Below are positions 12,879 to 26,168 of a stretch of 64,000 nt of DNA, one piece after another. The notes beneath the pieces were generated by a model. It saw only the letters and a program-made list of their open reading frames with translations, did no database searches and had not been told where the DNA came from. Positions within the stretch are counted from its first letter, which is position 1. Each line of letters begins with the position of its first letter. A program made the translations under genes and the position numbers. The stretch covers positions 1 through 64,000 of the forward strand of contig JAQFVV010013079.1 in NCBI GenBank assembly GCA_028023455.1, read 5' to 3'. Origin of the DNA: Epiperipatus broadwayi. Lineage: Eukaryota; Onychophora; Udeonychophora; Euonychophora; Peripatidae.

Positions 12879-15447
12879 TGATGATGACCTTTTATATAAG
12901 TACTTACAACTGCAAATCCATATCAGTGAAGGATGATTGCAATAATTGGAAGAACTGTCTAATATTAAATAGAATGTGAAGTTAGAAGAAATATTGAGGA
13001 CATAATCGATTTAAAAAGTGGGCATAGACTATATTATACAGGAACAAACATTGCAAGTACAAATCCAGTAAGATTCATGGTAAATAAAAAGTGGAGGAAC
13101 AACATTGTGGCTATTGATGGTATATTTGACTGAGGGGCAAGATTAGTTATTCAACTTAATGGTAAATATCAGGTGCAGATAATCCAATTTATGTCCTAAC
13201 ATGTCCTCATTGTAATGACGAAGTAGAGATTTTTTATTTGGATGTACAAAAGGCTTTTGATCAGACCAAACAACATTTTTAAATTGTCATTGGAGACTTT
13301 AATGCTAGAATTGGTAAACAATTGAAAATAGAAAGTGTTGTAGGTAAATTGTGCTATGGTGATAGAAATGAAAGAGGACATACACTTGTGGAGTTTTAAA
13401 AAAAAACTTTATATTAGGGATTATTTTTTCCAGAAAAGTGTTAAACGAAAATGGACATGGAAACATCTAAATGAAAGCACTGCAGAATTGTTTTACATTT
13501 TGATAAACAGAAAAATTGCATTTCAAGATTTCAAGTCAACATAATAAATGATCATTGATTAGTGAAATGTAAGATACATGTTAATAAATTAGAAAGGCAA
13601 AAGTTATGTTAAAAACAAATATTCACAGTTGATTTTCTTAATAAATATTCCAATGAATTTAAATTAGAATTTGCAAATCATTTTCAAATATTAATAAATT
13701 TTGAATAAGATTCAGATTTGAATAAAATTAATAGGAAGATAACTAAAACACTTTTACAAACTTTAACAGAGATCGGCTGGTAAAAAAGAACTGATAATGA
13801 TAAAAAAAAAATAATTGAGAACTAGTAAGGGAAGTTATAAAAAAAAAATAAAAGTTATTGAGAAGTGAAAAACAAAATTTTAGTATTGTAAGGACACTTA
13901 TTTCTGCAATAAAAAAAGATGGAACTATAACTAAAATTAAAGATGAAATGTATAGAAGAATTTTATCAAGAATTATATAGAAATAAAGAATAAAATATAT
14001 CTTCTACTACAACTACTATACTTCTGAATTGCCCATGATTTTAAATGTAAAAAGTGAGACATGAAACTAAATTTATAATGAAAGAAAAAGCCCTAGGTAA
14101 TGATGGAATTGTAATAAATATCTTAAAAGAGCTATGTGAAAAAATACAAATTTTTTCATAAGTTATATACAAAATGTCTAAATGATAAAGATGTTTCAGA
14201 TGATTGGAATAATGCAATATTAATATTTAAAAAAGTGATTAAAAATATGTTATACCTATAGAAAATTTTTATCAAAGTAATTACAACTCATGTACAGCTA
14301 TCTTTGCATTTTAACCAACCAAAAGAACAAGCTGTATTGAAAGAAGTTATAGAAAAAAAATCAATGAATATGAATTATCATTATGCTGTGGATTTGTAGA
14401 TTGTGAAAAGGCATTTGATTCTTTAAGCATTTTTTCAGTGATTAAAGGATTGGAGCAACAAAGTATAGATCCAGAATATTATCATATTTTGAAGAATATT
14501 TATAAAAATGCTGCAATTACATTACATAATGATAGTAATAATAAGATTGACATTGAGCAGGGTATACAATAGGGTGACTCTATATCTCCAAAGCTTTTTA
14601 CAGCAGTTTTGCAAGAAATTTTTTGGGGATTAAAGTGGAAAGCTAAAAAAGAAAAAAAATGGAGATTATTTAAGTCATCTGGATTTTGCAAATAATGCTT
14701 TAAAACTTCAGAAAATGTTGTCAGAGTTATCAGATTAAAGTAGCATATGGTTATTGGTAAATGATAAAAAGACCAAAGTAATGTTCAATAGATTTTTTCA
14801 AAAAAAAATAATAAAGATTGATAATGATGGGGTAGGAGTAGTTAAGAACTACTAATACCTTTGTGAGATCATTACTATGTATTGAAACATAATGTTTGAA
14901 ATTATCATAAAATTAAACTGGGTTGGAGGTTGTTGTTTTTTTTCTGTTTTTTTTTTTTTTGGTAGAAATAACATAATATTAAAAGGAAATATTCTTATGT
15001 ATTTGAAAGGGAATGTTTTTTTAATAAATGTGTTTTACCAATTCTTATTTATGGATTTGAAATTTGGATGCTAAATAAAAGAGAAATACAGAGACTTCAG
15101 ACTACTCAAAGAAATATGGAGAGATGCATGTAAAGAGTTACAAAGAGAGATTCGAAATAAAATACAAGAATGAGAAAACAAACAGTTGTTAATTAAAAGA
15201 ATTAAGAAACAGAAGTAAAGTTGGATTGGATATATTTCATGAAGATATAATAATGGATGGACAGTTGAAATCTTAAACTGAATTTCAAGAGATTTCAAAA
15301 GACATGGAAAAAGGTATGTGAGGTGGATAAATAAAATAAGGAAATATGGTGGTGTGACCTGAATAAGAGAAACTAAATATTGGAGAAGATCAATTGAACT
15401 TGAAGAGACCTTCATCCTGCAGTGGATCAATAATAGTTCAAAATGAT
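12874..15447 (+). pseudogene. nearly full-length but decayed RTE-type LINE
   Basis: Collinear by eye with the RTE copy at 23330-26160. It has the endonuclease start (TACTTACAACTGCA...), the GDFNAR region near 13290-13320, the K-W-W-KH region near 13450, the SDH region near 13550, RT motif A near 14395-14420 (FVDCEKAFDS) and the QGDSISPK region near 14570. The C-terminal end is near 15100-15440. There are many stops, frameshifts and small deletions, including loss around the FADD catalytic motif (about 14680). The 5' end lacks the RTE leader. At the endonuclease/RT junction this copy reads V-K-C-K in one frame, showing that the better copy's frameshift there is a derived lesion. Confidence 0.85.
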
Positions 15448-18592
<3,145 letters not shown>

Positions 18593-18917
18593 TTATAAAC
18601 AGTGAAAATTGCCAATTCCTCTACAAGATTTATGATAAATGCTTAGCCAGAGCCAGCACTTAAAATATCTCTGTCATGAACCTCTCCCCAAACCCCTGAC
18701 CATGGTTTCATGCTTTGGAACTCCTCAGAGAGGTGTAAGGGTAGGTTCAGACACTACATCTAAAAATACCAACTCAAAGCCAAGCAGTGCCAAAGCATGA
18801 AACCATGGTCAGGGGTTTGGGAAGGTGTTCCTGACAGAGATAATTTAAGTGCTGGCTCTGGCTAAGCATTTATCATAAAGCTTGTAGAGGAATTGGCAAT
18901 CCTCACTGTTTATAACT
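18593..18917. mobile_element. hairpin foldback element (~325 bp)
   Basis: The arms are near-perfect inverted repeats of about 120 bp, 18593-18718 and 18788-18917. Both contain AAATGCTTAGCCAGAGCCAG and ACCCCTGACCATGGTTTCATG or their complements. The ends are TTATAAACAGTG on the left and CACTGTTTATAA on the right. The element is less AT-rich than its surroundings and has no open frame. It is a MITE-like element. The CAGTG-type termini with flanking ATTATAAA / TTTATAAC would fit a hAT-like 8-bp duplication, but this is weak. Confidence 0.8.
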
Positions 18918-19469
18918 TACAAGCTTAAGAGATAGGGTCATGTGATCTATAACTTTTATTTTGACTGATTATCATTATCTTCTATTAATATTGTCTGGAT
19001 GGAGAAGCTGTATAATTATATAAAAATTATTGATTTAGATATGCATATTTGAGAAGAATAAAAATCTTAAATTTTTTAAGTGTGTTTATTTTTAATAAAT
19101 GTGAATATATACATTTTGTTTGAAAAAAAAAATAAGAATAAAAATTATCTGCTAAAAAAAAAAAAAAACTGATAAATAATTATATAATATAAAATTCTAT
19201 ATAAATGCTTACTGAGGAAAGAATATTAATGTTGCTATATTTTGCCTTAGTCTAGCCTCTTTGCTGGCAAAGCAGCCATATTGAATATTTAAAAAATTAT
19301 CTTAACCCACAAATTTTACCATAACTTAAGTTTGTATTATTCAAAAATAATATTATATATATATATGATCAATAGATGGCGTCTTTACCAAAACCGCCGA
19401 AACAAGTGTAAAATATTTTTACATAAACGCAAAAGGAGTCAGAATTAACTACCTCTTTCATTTTGCTCA

Positions 19470-19516
19470 CCTCCAGATCAGCTGATTTCAAGCTGGTTTG
19501 CTTTCATCAGTGGAAG
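19470..19516 (-). ncRNA. hammerhead ribozyme, family A unit 1
   Basis: On the minus strand, in order: stem I 5' strand CTTCCA, core CTGATGA, stem II AAGC with loop AAACCA and GCTT, core GAAA, stem III ATC-(AGCT)-GAT, cleavage nucleotide C (triplet AUC), and stem I 3' strand TGGAGG. Stem I pairs over 6 bp with one G-U. Every invariant position of the hammerhead core (CUGANGA, GAAA, NUH) is satisfied. Predicted cleavage falls between plus-strand positions 19476 and 19475. Topology is type I with a minimal stem III. Confidence 0.85.
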
Positions 19517-19898
19517 GATAGAGCTATAGAAACTAGGTCTAAAGACTGACTCTCAAGCGCTTAGGCAAAACGTTTATATCAGTTTGCAAGCGTGAATTTT
19601 TCAGACCGGTAAAGTCTTCAAACTCAGCCTAGCAAGCTAGATATCTATATGGGTCTGATCTCAGTTCAGTTTCACCACATAGTCAAAGTCTCTGCAATAT
19701 ATATCATTGCAAGAAAACTTTAAAGGTACATTTATGAAAAATAAAAACAAGTTAGTCACGTAACCTGCTATCACTTGTTATTTATGATCAATAGATGGCG
19801 TCTTTACCAAAACCGCCGAAACAAGTGTAAAATATTTTTACATAAATGCAAAAGAAGTCAGAATTAACTACCTCTTTCATTTTGCTCACCTCCAGATC

Positions 19899-19926
19899 AA
19901 ACCAGCTTGAAATCAGCTGATCTGGA
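19899..19926 (+). pseudogene. hammerhead 3' half at the array inversion point
   Basis: The palindrome centre (about 19898/19899) falls inside the ribozyme. Only loop II, GCTT, GAAA, stem III and the stem I 3' strand are present, and the CTGANGA core is missing. It cannot cleave alone. Confidence 0.7.
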
Positions 19927-20300
19927 GGTGAGCAAAATGAAAGAGGTAGTTAATTCTGACTCCTTTTGCGTTTATGTAAAAATATTTTACACTTGTTTCG
20001 GCAGTTTTGGTAAAGATGCCATCTATTGATCATAAATAACAAGTGATAGGAGGTTACGTGACTAACTTGTTTTTATTTTTCATAAATGTACCTTTAAAGT
20101 TTTCTTGCAATGATATATATTGCAGAGACTTTGACTATGTGGTGAAACTGAACTGAGATCAGACCCATATAGATATCTAGCTTGCTAGGCTGAGTTTGAA
20201 GACTTTACCGGTCTGAAAAATTCACGCTTGCAAACTGATATAAACGTTTTGCATAAACGCTTGAGAGTCAGTCTTTAGACCTAGTTTCTATAGCTCTATC

Positions 20301-20340
20301 CTTCCACTGGCGAGCAAACCAGCTTGAAATCAGCTGGAGG
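20301..20340 (+). pseudogene. degenerate hammerhead, family A
   Basis: Same position in the unit as the intact motifs. The core reads CTGGCGA (A6 to G), stem II has lost two A residues, and four bases covering the end of stem III and the cleavage site are deleted. It is predicted inactive. Confidence 0.75.
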
Positions 20341-20705
20341 TGAGCAAAATGAGAGAGAGTAATTCTGACTCCTTTGCGTTTATGTAAAAATATTTTACAC
20401 TTGTTTCGGTGGTTTTGGTAAAGACGCCATCTATTGATCATAAATAACAAGTGATAGCAGGTTACGTGACTAACTTTTTATTTTTCATAAATGTACCTTT
20501 AAAGTTTTCTTGCAATGATATATATTGCAGAGATTTTGACTATGTGGTGAAACTGAACTGAGATCAGACCCATATAGATATCTAGCTTGCTAGGCTGAGT
20601 TTGAAGACTTTACCGGTCTGAAAAATTCACGCTTGCAAACTGATATAAACGTTTTGCATAAGCGCTTGAGAGTCAGTCTTTAGACCTAGTTTCTATAGCT
20701 CTATC

Positions 20706-20752
20706 CTTCCACTGACGAAAGCAAACCAGCTTGAAATCAGCTGATCTGGAGG
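20706..20752 (+). ncRNA. hammerhead ribozyme, family A, intact motif
   Basis: Stem I 5' strand CTTCCA (20706-20711). Core CTGACGA (20712-20718). Stem II AAGC (20719-20722) and GCTT (20729-20732) with loop AAACCA. Core GAAA (20733-20736). Stem III ATC/GAT with loop AGCT. Cleavage nucleotide C at 20746. Stem I 3' strand TGGAGG (20747-20752). All conserved hammerhead core positions are present. Cleavage is predicted after 20746. Sequence just downstream differs slightly from the other units (a small deletion after GGTGAG). Confidence 0.88.
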
Positions 20753-21119
20753 TGAGAGGAAAGAGGTAGTTAATTCTGACACGTCTGAACTTATGTAAAA
20801 ATATTTTGCACTTGTTTCGGCGGTTTTGGTAAAGACGCCATCTATTGATCATAAATAACAAGTGATAGCAGGTTACGTGACTAACTTGTTTTTATTTTTC
20901 ATAAATGTACCTTTAAAGTTTTCTTGCAATGATATATATTGCAGAGACTTTGACTATGTGGTGAAACTGAACTGAGATCAGACCCATATAGATATCTAGC
21001 TTGCTAGGCTGAGTTTGAAGACTTTACTGGTCTGAAAAATTCACGCTTGCAAACTGATATAAACGTTTTGCATAAGCGCTTGGGAGTCAGTCTTTAGACC
21101 TAGTTTCTATAGCTCTATC

Positions 21120-21166
21120 CTTCCACTGACGAAAGCAAACCAGCTTGAAATCAGCTGATCTGGAGG
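21120..21166 (+). ncRNA. hammerhead ribozyme, family A, intact motif
   Basis: Identical in all helices and core residues to the copy at 20706. Core CTGACGA is at 21126-21132, stem II at 21133-21136 with 21143-21146, GAAA at 21147-21150, cleavage C at 21160 and TGGAGG at 21161-21166. The predicted cleavage sites of the two copies are 414 nt apart in the same orientation, so a transcript through both would release a 414-nt monomer. Confidence 0.88.
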
Positions 21167-21319
21167 TGAGCAAAATGAAAGAGGTAGTTAATTCTGACTC
21201 CTTTTGCGTTTATGTAAAAATATTTTACACTTGTTTCGGCGGTTTTGGTAAAGACGCCATCTATTGATCATAAATAACAAGTGATAGCAGGTTACGTGAC
21301 TAACTTGTTTTTATTTTTC

Positions 21320-22204
21320 ATATATATATATTTATATTATTTGAAACATAAAACATGAAAGAATGTAATTAAGCTGGAAAAAATATAGCCATTGATATTC
21401 AAAATAATAATAAAAAAATTTAATATTTCTAATAATTATTTTCATACAATTTCATAAATTCTAAATTTCCATGCATACATTTTAAATTTATATTTTTGTT
21501 ACTGGAGTGGTTGCATTTATCATTAAATTTTTAATAAATTGATATATAATAACACTTACCTAAGATAATGGTAATCCATCACTTGAAAACTTCATAGAAT
21601 AAAGACATTAGTACCTTTCATTTTTCTCAGTAGCCTTTTAAAATATTTTTCCATACAGGCATTTGCAATGAATATGTCATCCCTAATAACATTCCTTATA
21701 ACAAGTAGTTAATATTGATCAATAATTAGTAAAATTTGAATATTATAATAAAGAACTTCAATAAAGTTTGTAATTTATTAAAAATTACTACTAAAATAGT
21801 CACTATATACAAAATAAAATAATAAAACAAAATAAAAAGTGAATGAAATACAAAATTCATTATAGAGGTAAACCTGAGGTAGATAAGTTAATACTTTAAA
21901 GACAGTACAATTTATAATTCCCATTAGAAGCAAATAGATTGTTTAGAATACAGTATTAATTACATTTAGATTGTTACTGAGCCTTAATTTAAATTTAACT
22001 TGCATTTTGAAGCAGACATTAACTTTCTTTTTAATGATTCATTTTAGTTTTCTCATTAATATATAATTTTTTTGAGTAAATACATTTTTCCATTGTTCTT
22101 TATAATACGAAAATATCATTATAAACCTTTTTTAAAAAATAGGCAATGTCTATATATAAAAAGAAAACATTTTTAAAAGAGTGAAAAAGATCATTTTCTA
22201 TTAG
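21320..22204. other. AT-rich region, no gene recognised
   Basis: No repeat, domain or RNA recognised. Confidence 0.5.
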
Positions 22205-22299
22205 CAACCCGCTTCTTGATCGGGTAGTTAGCACAGCCGCCTTACAAGCAGTTGTACCGGGTTCACTTTCTGGCCGATGATTTGACACATAAAAAAAAA
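22205..22299 (+). mobile_element. tRNA-derived SINE
   Basis: A-box-like GATCGGGTAGTTAGC, anticodon-arm-like CCGCCTTACAAGC, B-box-like CGGGTTCACTTTC, then the family 3' module GATGATTTGACACAT and an A-run. It is the same family as the copies at 7728, 10262 and 11692. Confidence 0.7.
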
Positions 22300-22820
22300 C
22301 CTTCTTCTTGTCACTTTTGTTTCTTTTTGACCAAAGGTTGACCACTGTTATATATGCTTTGCTAGAAACATTTTATAAAAAAAAATTACTAAATGTTTAC
22401 TGTTATAATTAAATTCATTTTATTAAATACATTCAGATACATATAAGTGTAATGCATTATCTTCTTAATAAGTCATATGAAATATGCATGCATAAAAAAT
22501 GTTTTCATGAAATAAATTTGAATTATGATTTTACTCTTGAATTCCAGAGAAACTTATTTCCTTAAAATTGAGTGATGTTTTGGAAATGAAAATATTAAAT
22601 AAATACCCTATGTTCATTTAAGGTGATATAAATCATATTAAGTCATTATTATTTTCTATATTGATATGTAAAACTATTAAAGAAAAATATATCTTCATCA
22701 TATAGTTGGATAGAAATTAAAAAAGATATCAAGTAGGCATTGCAATAATTAAAATACTATATAAAAAAAATTATAAAATATATACGTAGAATGTGATATG
22801 GTGGTACATGCCATAATGGC

Positions 22821-22822
<2 letters not shown>

Positions 22823-22873
<51 letters not shown>
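22823..22873. repeat. (TA)n microsatellite at the RTE 5' edge
   Basis: A TA run of about 50 bp. The less AT-rich RTE leader starts directly after it. Confidence 0.95.
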
Positions 22874-22876
<3 letters not shown>

Positions 22877-23199
22877 TGCAGAAAGGAGTTTGCTATTAAC
22901 TGAAAGGAGACCCTTTGATTCCTCTTGGAGGCCTTAAAGGAACCGAGCAGGGCAAATTCCTAATGTCCACTCCATACGTTCTTGTCGTTGCAGCTGTTAT
23001 TACTATGTGTTTATTCATATAGTATACGAACATGGATGGGCTGCTCACCAACACGCATTAGCCAGCGTGGTGAGTTTTTTGGCTTTTTACCTCTGAGTTT
23101 AAGATCAAGAAACACCATGGTCTTTCTTCTCAGTGCCTGATAAGGCAGAATGAATGAATGTGTAAAAGATAAATATTTTTCCAATACATATATACAATT

Positions 23200-24072
23200 A
23201 TGACAGACAAAAATAAAGCATGGCCCTTATTCCCAGGAGGCTGTAAAGTCACCAACCAAGGCAGCAGTTGGTGGCCGAAGGTGGAGGGTGCTAAGAATCT
23301 CCTGATTGCGGACCCAGGCTGCCATTTGATGACAACTTTTTATTTAGGTACTTACAACTGCAGATCACTTTCAAGTGAAGGAAGATTGCAAGAATTAGAA
23401 GAAGAACTCTCTTATATTAAATGGGATATTATTGGACTTTGTGAAGTTAGAAGAAAAGGTGAAGAGACAATTGATTTAAAAAGTGGACATATATTTTATT
23501 ATAAAGGCACAAATATTGGAAATACAAGTGGAGTAGGATTCATTATAAATAAAAAGTGGAAGAACAATATTGTGGAGATTGATGGTGTATCAGACAGAGT
23601 GGCAAGATTAGTTATACAACTTAATAGCAGATACCAAATGCAGATAATTCAGGTTTATGCCCCAACAAGTTCTCATAGTGATGAAGTAGTAGAAGATTTT
23701 TATATGGATGTACAAAAGGCTTTTGATAAGAGTAAACAACATTTTAAAATTGTTATGGGAGACTTTAATGCTAGAATTGGTAAACAAATGAAAGATGAAA
23801 GTGCTGTAGGTAATTTTGGTTATGGTAATAGAAATGAGAGAGGACATAGACTTGTGGAGTTTGCAGAAAAAGAAAAACTTTATATTATGAATTCTTTTTT
23901 TGAGAAAAATGTTAAAAGAAAATGGACATGGAAGCATCCAAATGAAGGTACAGCAGAATTGGATTATATTTTGACTAACAGGAAATACATATTTCAAGAT
24001 TGTAATGTTCTTAATAGATTTAACACAGGAAGTGATCATCGATTAGTAAGTGTGCAAGATCCGATCTGTTAA
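23200..24072 (+). CDS. RTE endonuclease domain (N-terminal part of split ORF)
   Basis: 290 codons in the exonuclease/endonuclease/phosphatase fold used by non-LTR elements to nick target DNA. Visible motifs: TYN at residues 51-53, the metal-binding Glu in LCEVRR (82), QVYAPT (151-156), GDFNA (187-191) and SDHRLV (278-283). The first ~45 residues precede the fold and include a Trp/Pro/Gly-rich segment. The frame ends 10 residues after SDH because of a single-base insertion at about 24049-24054 (GTAAGTGTG where the copy near 13.57 kb keeps frame). The RT continues in the +1-shifted frame. The chosen ATG follows the leader. The endonuclease itself looks intact; the split ORF is probably non-functional. 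Confidence 0.88.
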   Translation: MTDKNKAWPLFPGGCKVTNQGSSWWPKVEGAKNLLIADPGCHLMTTFYLGTYNCRSLSSEGRLQELEEELSYIKWDIIGLCEVRRKGEETIDLKSGHIFYYKGTNIGNTSGVGFIINKKWKNNIVEIDGVSDRVARLVIQLNSRYQMQIIQVYAPTSSHSDEVVEDFYMDVQKAFDKSKQHFKIVMGDFNARIGKQMKDESAVGNFGYGNRNERGHRLVEFAEKEKLYIMNSFFEKNVKRKWTWKHPNEGTAELDYILTNRKYIFQDCNVLNRFNTGSDHRLVSVQDPIC

Positions 24073-26161
24073 TGTAAAACTAGAAAGACAAAAATTGTTA
24101 AGAAAAACAATATTTACAGTTGATATTCCTAATCTTCAGAAACATTCTAATGAATTTAAATTAGAACTTACAAATCGATTTCAAGTATTAGTAGATTTTG
24201 AACATGATTCAGATTTGAATGAAATTAATATGAAAATAACTGATACACTTTTAAAAACTGCAACAAAGATAGCTGGTAGAAAAAAGCAGCAATTGACCAA
24301 CAAAATTTCTACTGAAACTAGAGAATTTATGAAGAAAAGAAGAAATATGAAGATATACAAAAATGATGCACTAAAAAGAATTGAATATCTCGAATTTTGT
24401 AAAATGGTGCGGAAAAGAGTTGAAAATGATATAAGAAAATATAACTGTGAACTAGCAAGAAAAGCTGTAGAAGAAAATAAAAGTCTTAAGAATGTAAAAC
24501 AACATTTTGGTATTGGTAGGAAATTTATATCTGCAATAAGGAAAAAAGATGGAATTATTACTAAAAAGAGAGATGACATCATGAAATTGGTAGAAAATTT
24601 TTATCAAGAATTATATAGTAATAAAGATCAAGTACCTCCTATATCTATTACATCTTCCGAATTGCCCAGAATTTTAAATGAAGAAGTGAGAAATGCAATT
24701 AAATGTATGAAGAAAGGAAAGGCTCCAGGTAATGATGGAATTATAATTGATATATTAAAAGAAGCAGGTGAAGAAACAGAAAAAATTTTAGCAAAGTTAT
24801 ATACCAAATGTCTAAATGATAAAGATGTACTGGATGATTGGAAGAATGCAGTAATAATATTAATATTTAAAAAAGGTGATAAAGAAGATATTAGAAATTA
24901 CAGACCTATCAGCCTTTTATCAGTTTTATATAAAATTTTTACCAAAATAATTACAACTCGTCTACAGAGAACATTGGATTTCCACCAACCAAGAGAACAA
25001 GCTGGATTTAAAAGTGGTTTTAGTACAGTAGATCATATTCAGGTATTGAGAGAAGTTATAGAAAGGACAAATGAATATGAGTTGTCATTATGTTTTGGAT
25101 TTGTAGATTATGAAAAGGCATTTGATTCTATAAACATTTCTTCAGTGATTAAAGCATTGGATCATCAAGGTATAGATCCAGGATATTGTCATATTTTAAA
25201 GAATATTTATAAAAATGCAACAGCAACAATTAGATTACATAATGATACTGGGAAAGTCAACATTGAGAAAGGTGTAAGACAAGGTGACTCCATATCTCCA
25301 AAACTTTTTACAGCAGTGCTGCAAGAAGTATTTTGTGGATTAAAATGGGAAACTAAAGGAGTGAAAGTAAATGGAGATTATTTAAGTCATTTAGATTTCG
25401 CAGATGATGTAGTTGTTTTTGCAAATAATGCTTCAGAGCTGCAGGAAATGTTGCAGGAGTTATCAGATGAAAGTAGGAAAGTAGGACTAAAGATAAATGT
25501 TAAAAAGACTAAAGTAATGTTTAATCGGTTTGCTCAAAATATGAAAATAAAGATTGATTATGATGAATTAGAAGAAGTTAACAGTTACAAATACCTTGGT
25601 CAGATTATTAATACAGATGGAAACATAATGGAGGAAATTAATCATAGAATTAAACTTGGTTGGAGTGCTTTTGGTAGAAATAACTTGATACTAAAAGGAA
25701 ATATGCCTATGTGTTTGAAAAGGAAGGTTTTTAACAAATGTGTTTTACCAGTTCTTACTTATGGATCTGAGACTTGGACACTCAATAGAAGAGCAATACA
25801 GAGACTTCAGACCACTCAAAGAAGTATGGAGAGATGTATGTTGGGAGTAACAAGAAGAGATCGAAAACACAATGTATGGGTAAGAGAACAAACAGGTGTT
25901 ACTGACATCATTGAAAAAATTAAAAGATTGAAGTGGAGTTGGGCTGGACATATTGCTAGAAGAGATGATAATAGATGGACAATTGAAATTTTAAACTGGA
26001 TTCCAAGAGATTGTAAAAGACCCAGAAAGAGACCACATGTGAGATGGATGGATGAAATAAGAAAGTGTGCAGGGGTGATGTGGAGAAGAGAAGCTAAAGA
26101 TCGGAGAAGATGGATTAAACTTGGAGAGACCTTCATCCTGCAGTGGATTGATAATGGTTGA
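24050..26161 (+). CDS. RTE reverse transcriptase (C-terminal part of split ORF)
   Basis: About 703 codons open from 24050. The first codon there is GTG, so this is a continuation and not an independent start. RT landmarks: GKAPGNDG (223-230), YRPISLLS (284-291), QAGFKSGFST (317-326), motif A VDYEKAFDS (352-360), motif B RQGDSISP (410-417), and motif C FADD (450-453) with both catalytic Asp. GLKINVKKTKVM follows (479-490). The C-terminal part has RRAIQRLQTTQRSMERCMLG, GHIARR, RW-DEI and ends WIKLGETFILQWIDNG, typical of RTE-like elements widespread in invertebrates. It carries out target-primed reverse transcription. The domain looks complete; only the upstream frameshift separates it from the endonuclease. 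Confidence 0.92.
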   Translation: MCKIRSVNVKLERQKLLRKTIFTVDIPNLQKHSNEFKLELTNRFQVLVDFEHDSDLNEINMKITDTLLKTATKIAGRKKQQLTNKISTETREFMKKRRNMKIYKNDALKRIEYLEFCKMVRKRVENDIRKYNCELARKAVEENKSLKNVKQHFGIGRKFISAIRKKDGIITKKRDDIMKLVENFYQELYSNKDQVPPISITSSELPRILNEEVRNAIKCMKKGKAPGNDGIIIDILKEAGEETEKILAKLYTKCLNDKDVLDDWKNAVIILIFKKGDKEDIRNYRPISLLSVLYKIFTKIITTRLQRTLDFHQPREQAGFKSGFSTVDHIQVLREVIERTNEYELSLCFGFVDYEKAFDSINISSVIKALDHQGIDPGYCHILKNIYKNATATIRLHNDTGKVNIEKGVRQGDSISPKLFTAVLQEVFCGLKWETKGVKVNGDYLSHLDFADDVVVFANNASELQEMLQELSDESRKVGLKINVKKTKVMFNRFAQNMKIKIDYDELEEVNSYKYLGQIINTDGNIMEEINHRIKLGWSAFGRNNLILKGNMPMCLKRKVFNKCVLPVLTYGSETWTLNRRAIQRLQTTQRSMERCMLGVTRRDRKHNVWVREQTGVTDIIEKIKRLKWSWAGHIARRDDNRWTIEILNWIPRDCKRPRKRPHVRWMDEIRKCAGVMWRREAKDRRRWIKLGETFILQWIDNG

Positions 26162-26167
26162 TAATGA

Positions 26168-26168
<1 letters not shown>

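Larger units (their letters stand above)
19365..21319. mobile_element. family A: palindromic tandem array of ~414-bp hammerhead-bearing units
   Basis: Units start at a TGATCA. Two are on the plus strand (19366 and 19785, 419 bp apart). The second is cut at about 19898, where the sequence inverts. Units then continue in the opposite orientation, with TGATCA at 20027, 20435, 20846 and 21265 (periods 408, 411, 419). Each full unit in the inverted orientation carries a hammerhead ribozyme motif, described separately. The array is bounded by TA-rich sequence on both sides. No protein is encoded; the 60-62 codon minus-strand frames inside are not credible genes. The layout matches the animal 'retrozyme' type of element: small tandem repeats of a few hundred bp with type-I hammerheads, known in several metazoan groups. 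Assignment to that class is inference. Confidence 0.9.
22874..26168 (+). mobile_element. RTE-type non-LTR retrotransposon, best-preserved copy
   Basis: About 3.3 kb between two (TA)n tracts. It has a leader (22874-23199) that is less AT-rich than its surroundings, then an apurinic-like endonuclease, then a reverse transcriptase with an RTE-like C-terminal tail. The 3' end is the stop codon followed within a few bases by GATGATATATA and TA repeats, with no poly(A), as is usual for RTE elements. One 1-nt indel between the two domains is the only major lesion seen. Decayed relatives lie near 6.2, 10.5, 11.9, 12.9, 32.3, 36 and 55-58 kb. Confidence 0.92.

Noticed and set aside
12730-12936. ORFs rich in YIYIYI (also 45542-45736 and 33710-34222)
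   Set aside because: They read through (TA)n tracts or the antisense of RTE RT; no independent coding evidence.
19365-21319. CRISPR-like or classical satellite interpretation of the 414-bp array
   Set aside because: Units are long, without spacers, and palindromic in layout with a ribozyme; neither CRISPR nor a simple centromeric satellite fits.
23608-24039. Minus-strand ORFs of 68-143 codons opposite RTE genes (23608, 24181, 25745, 25816, 32497, 33639)
   Set aside because: Antisense shadows of the RTE coding strand; recognisable domains lie only on the plus strand.
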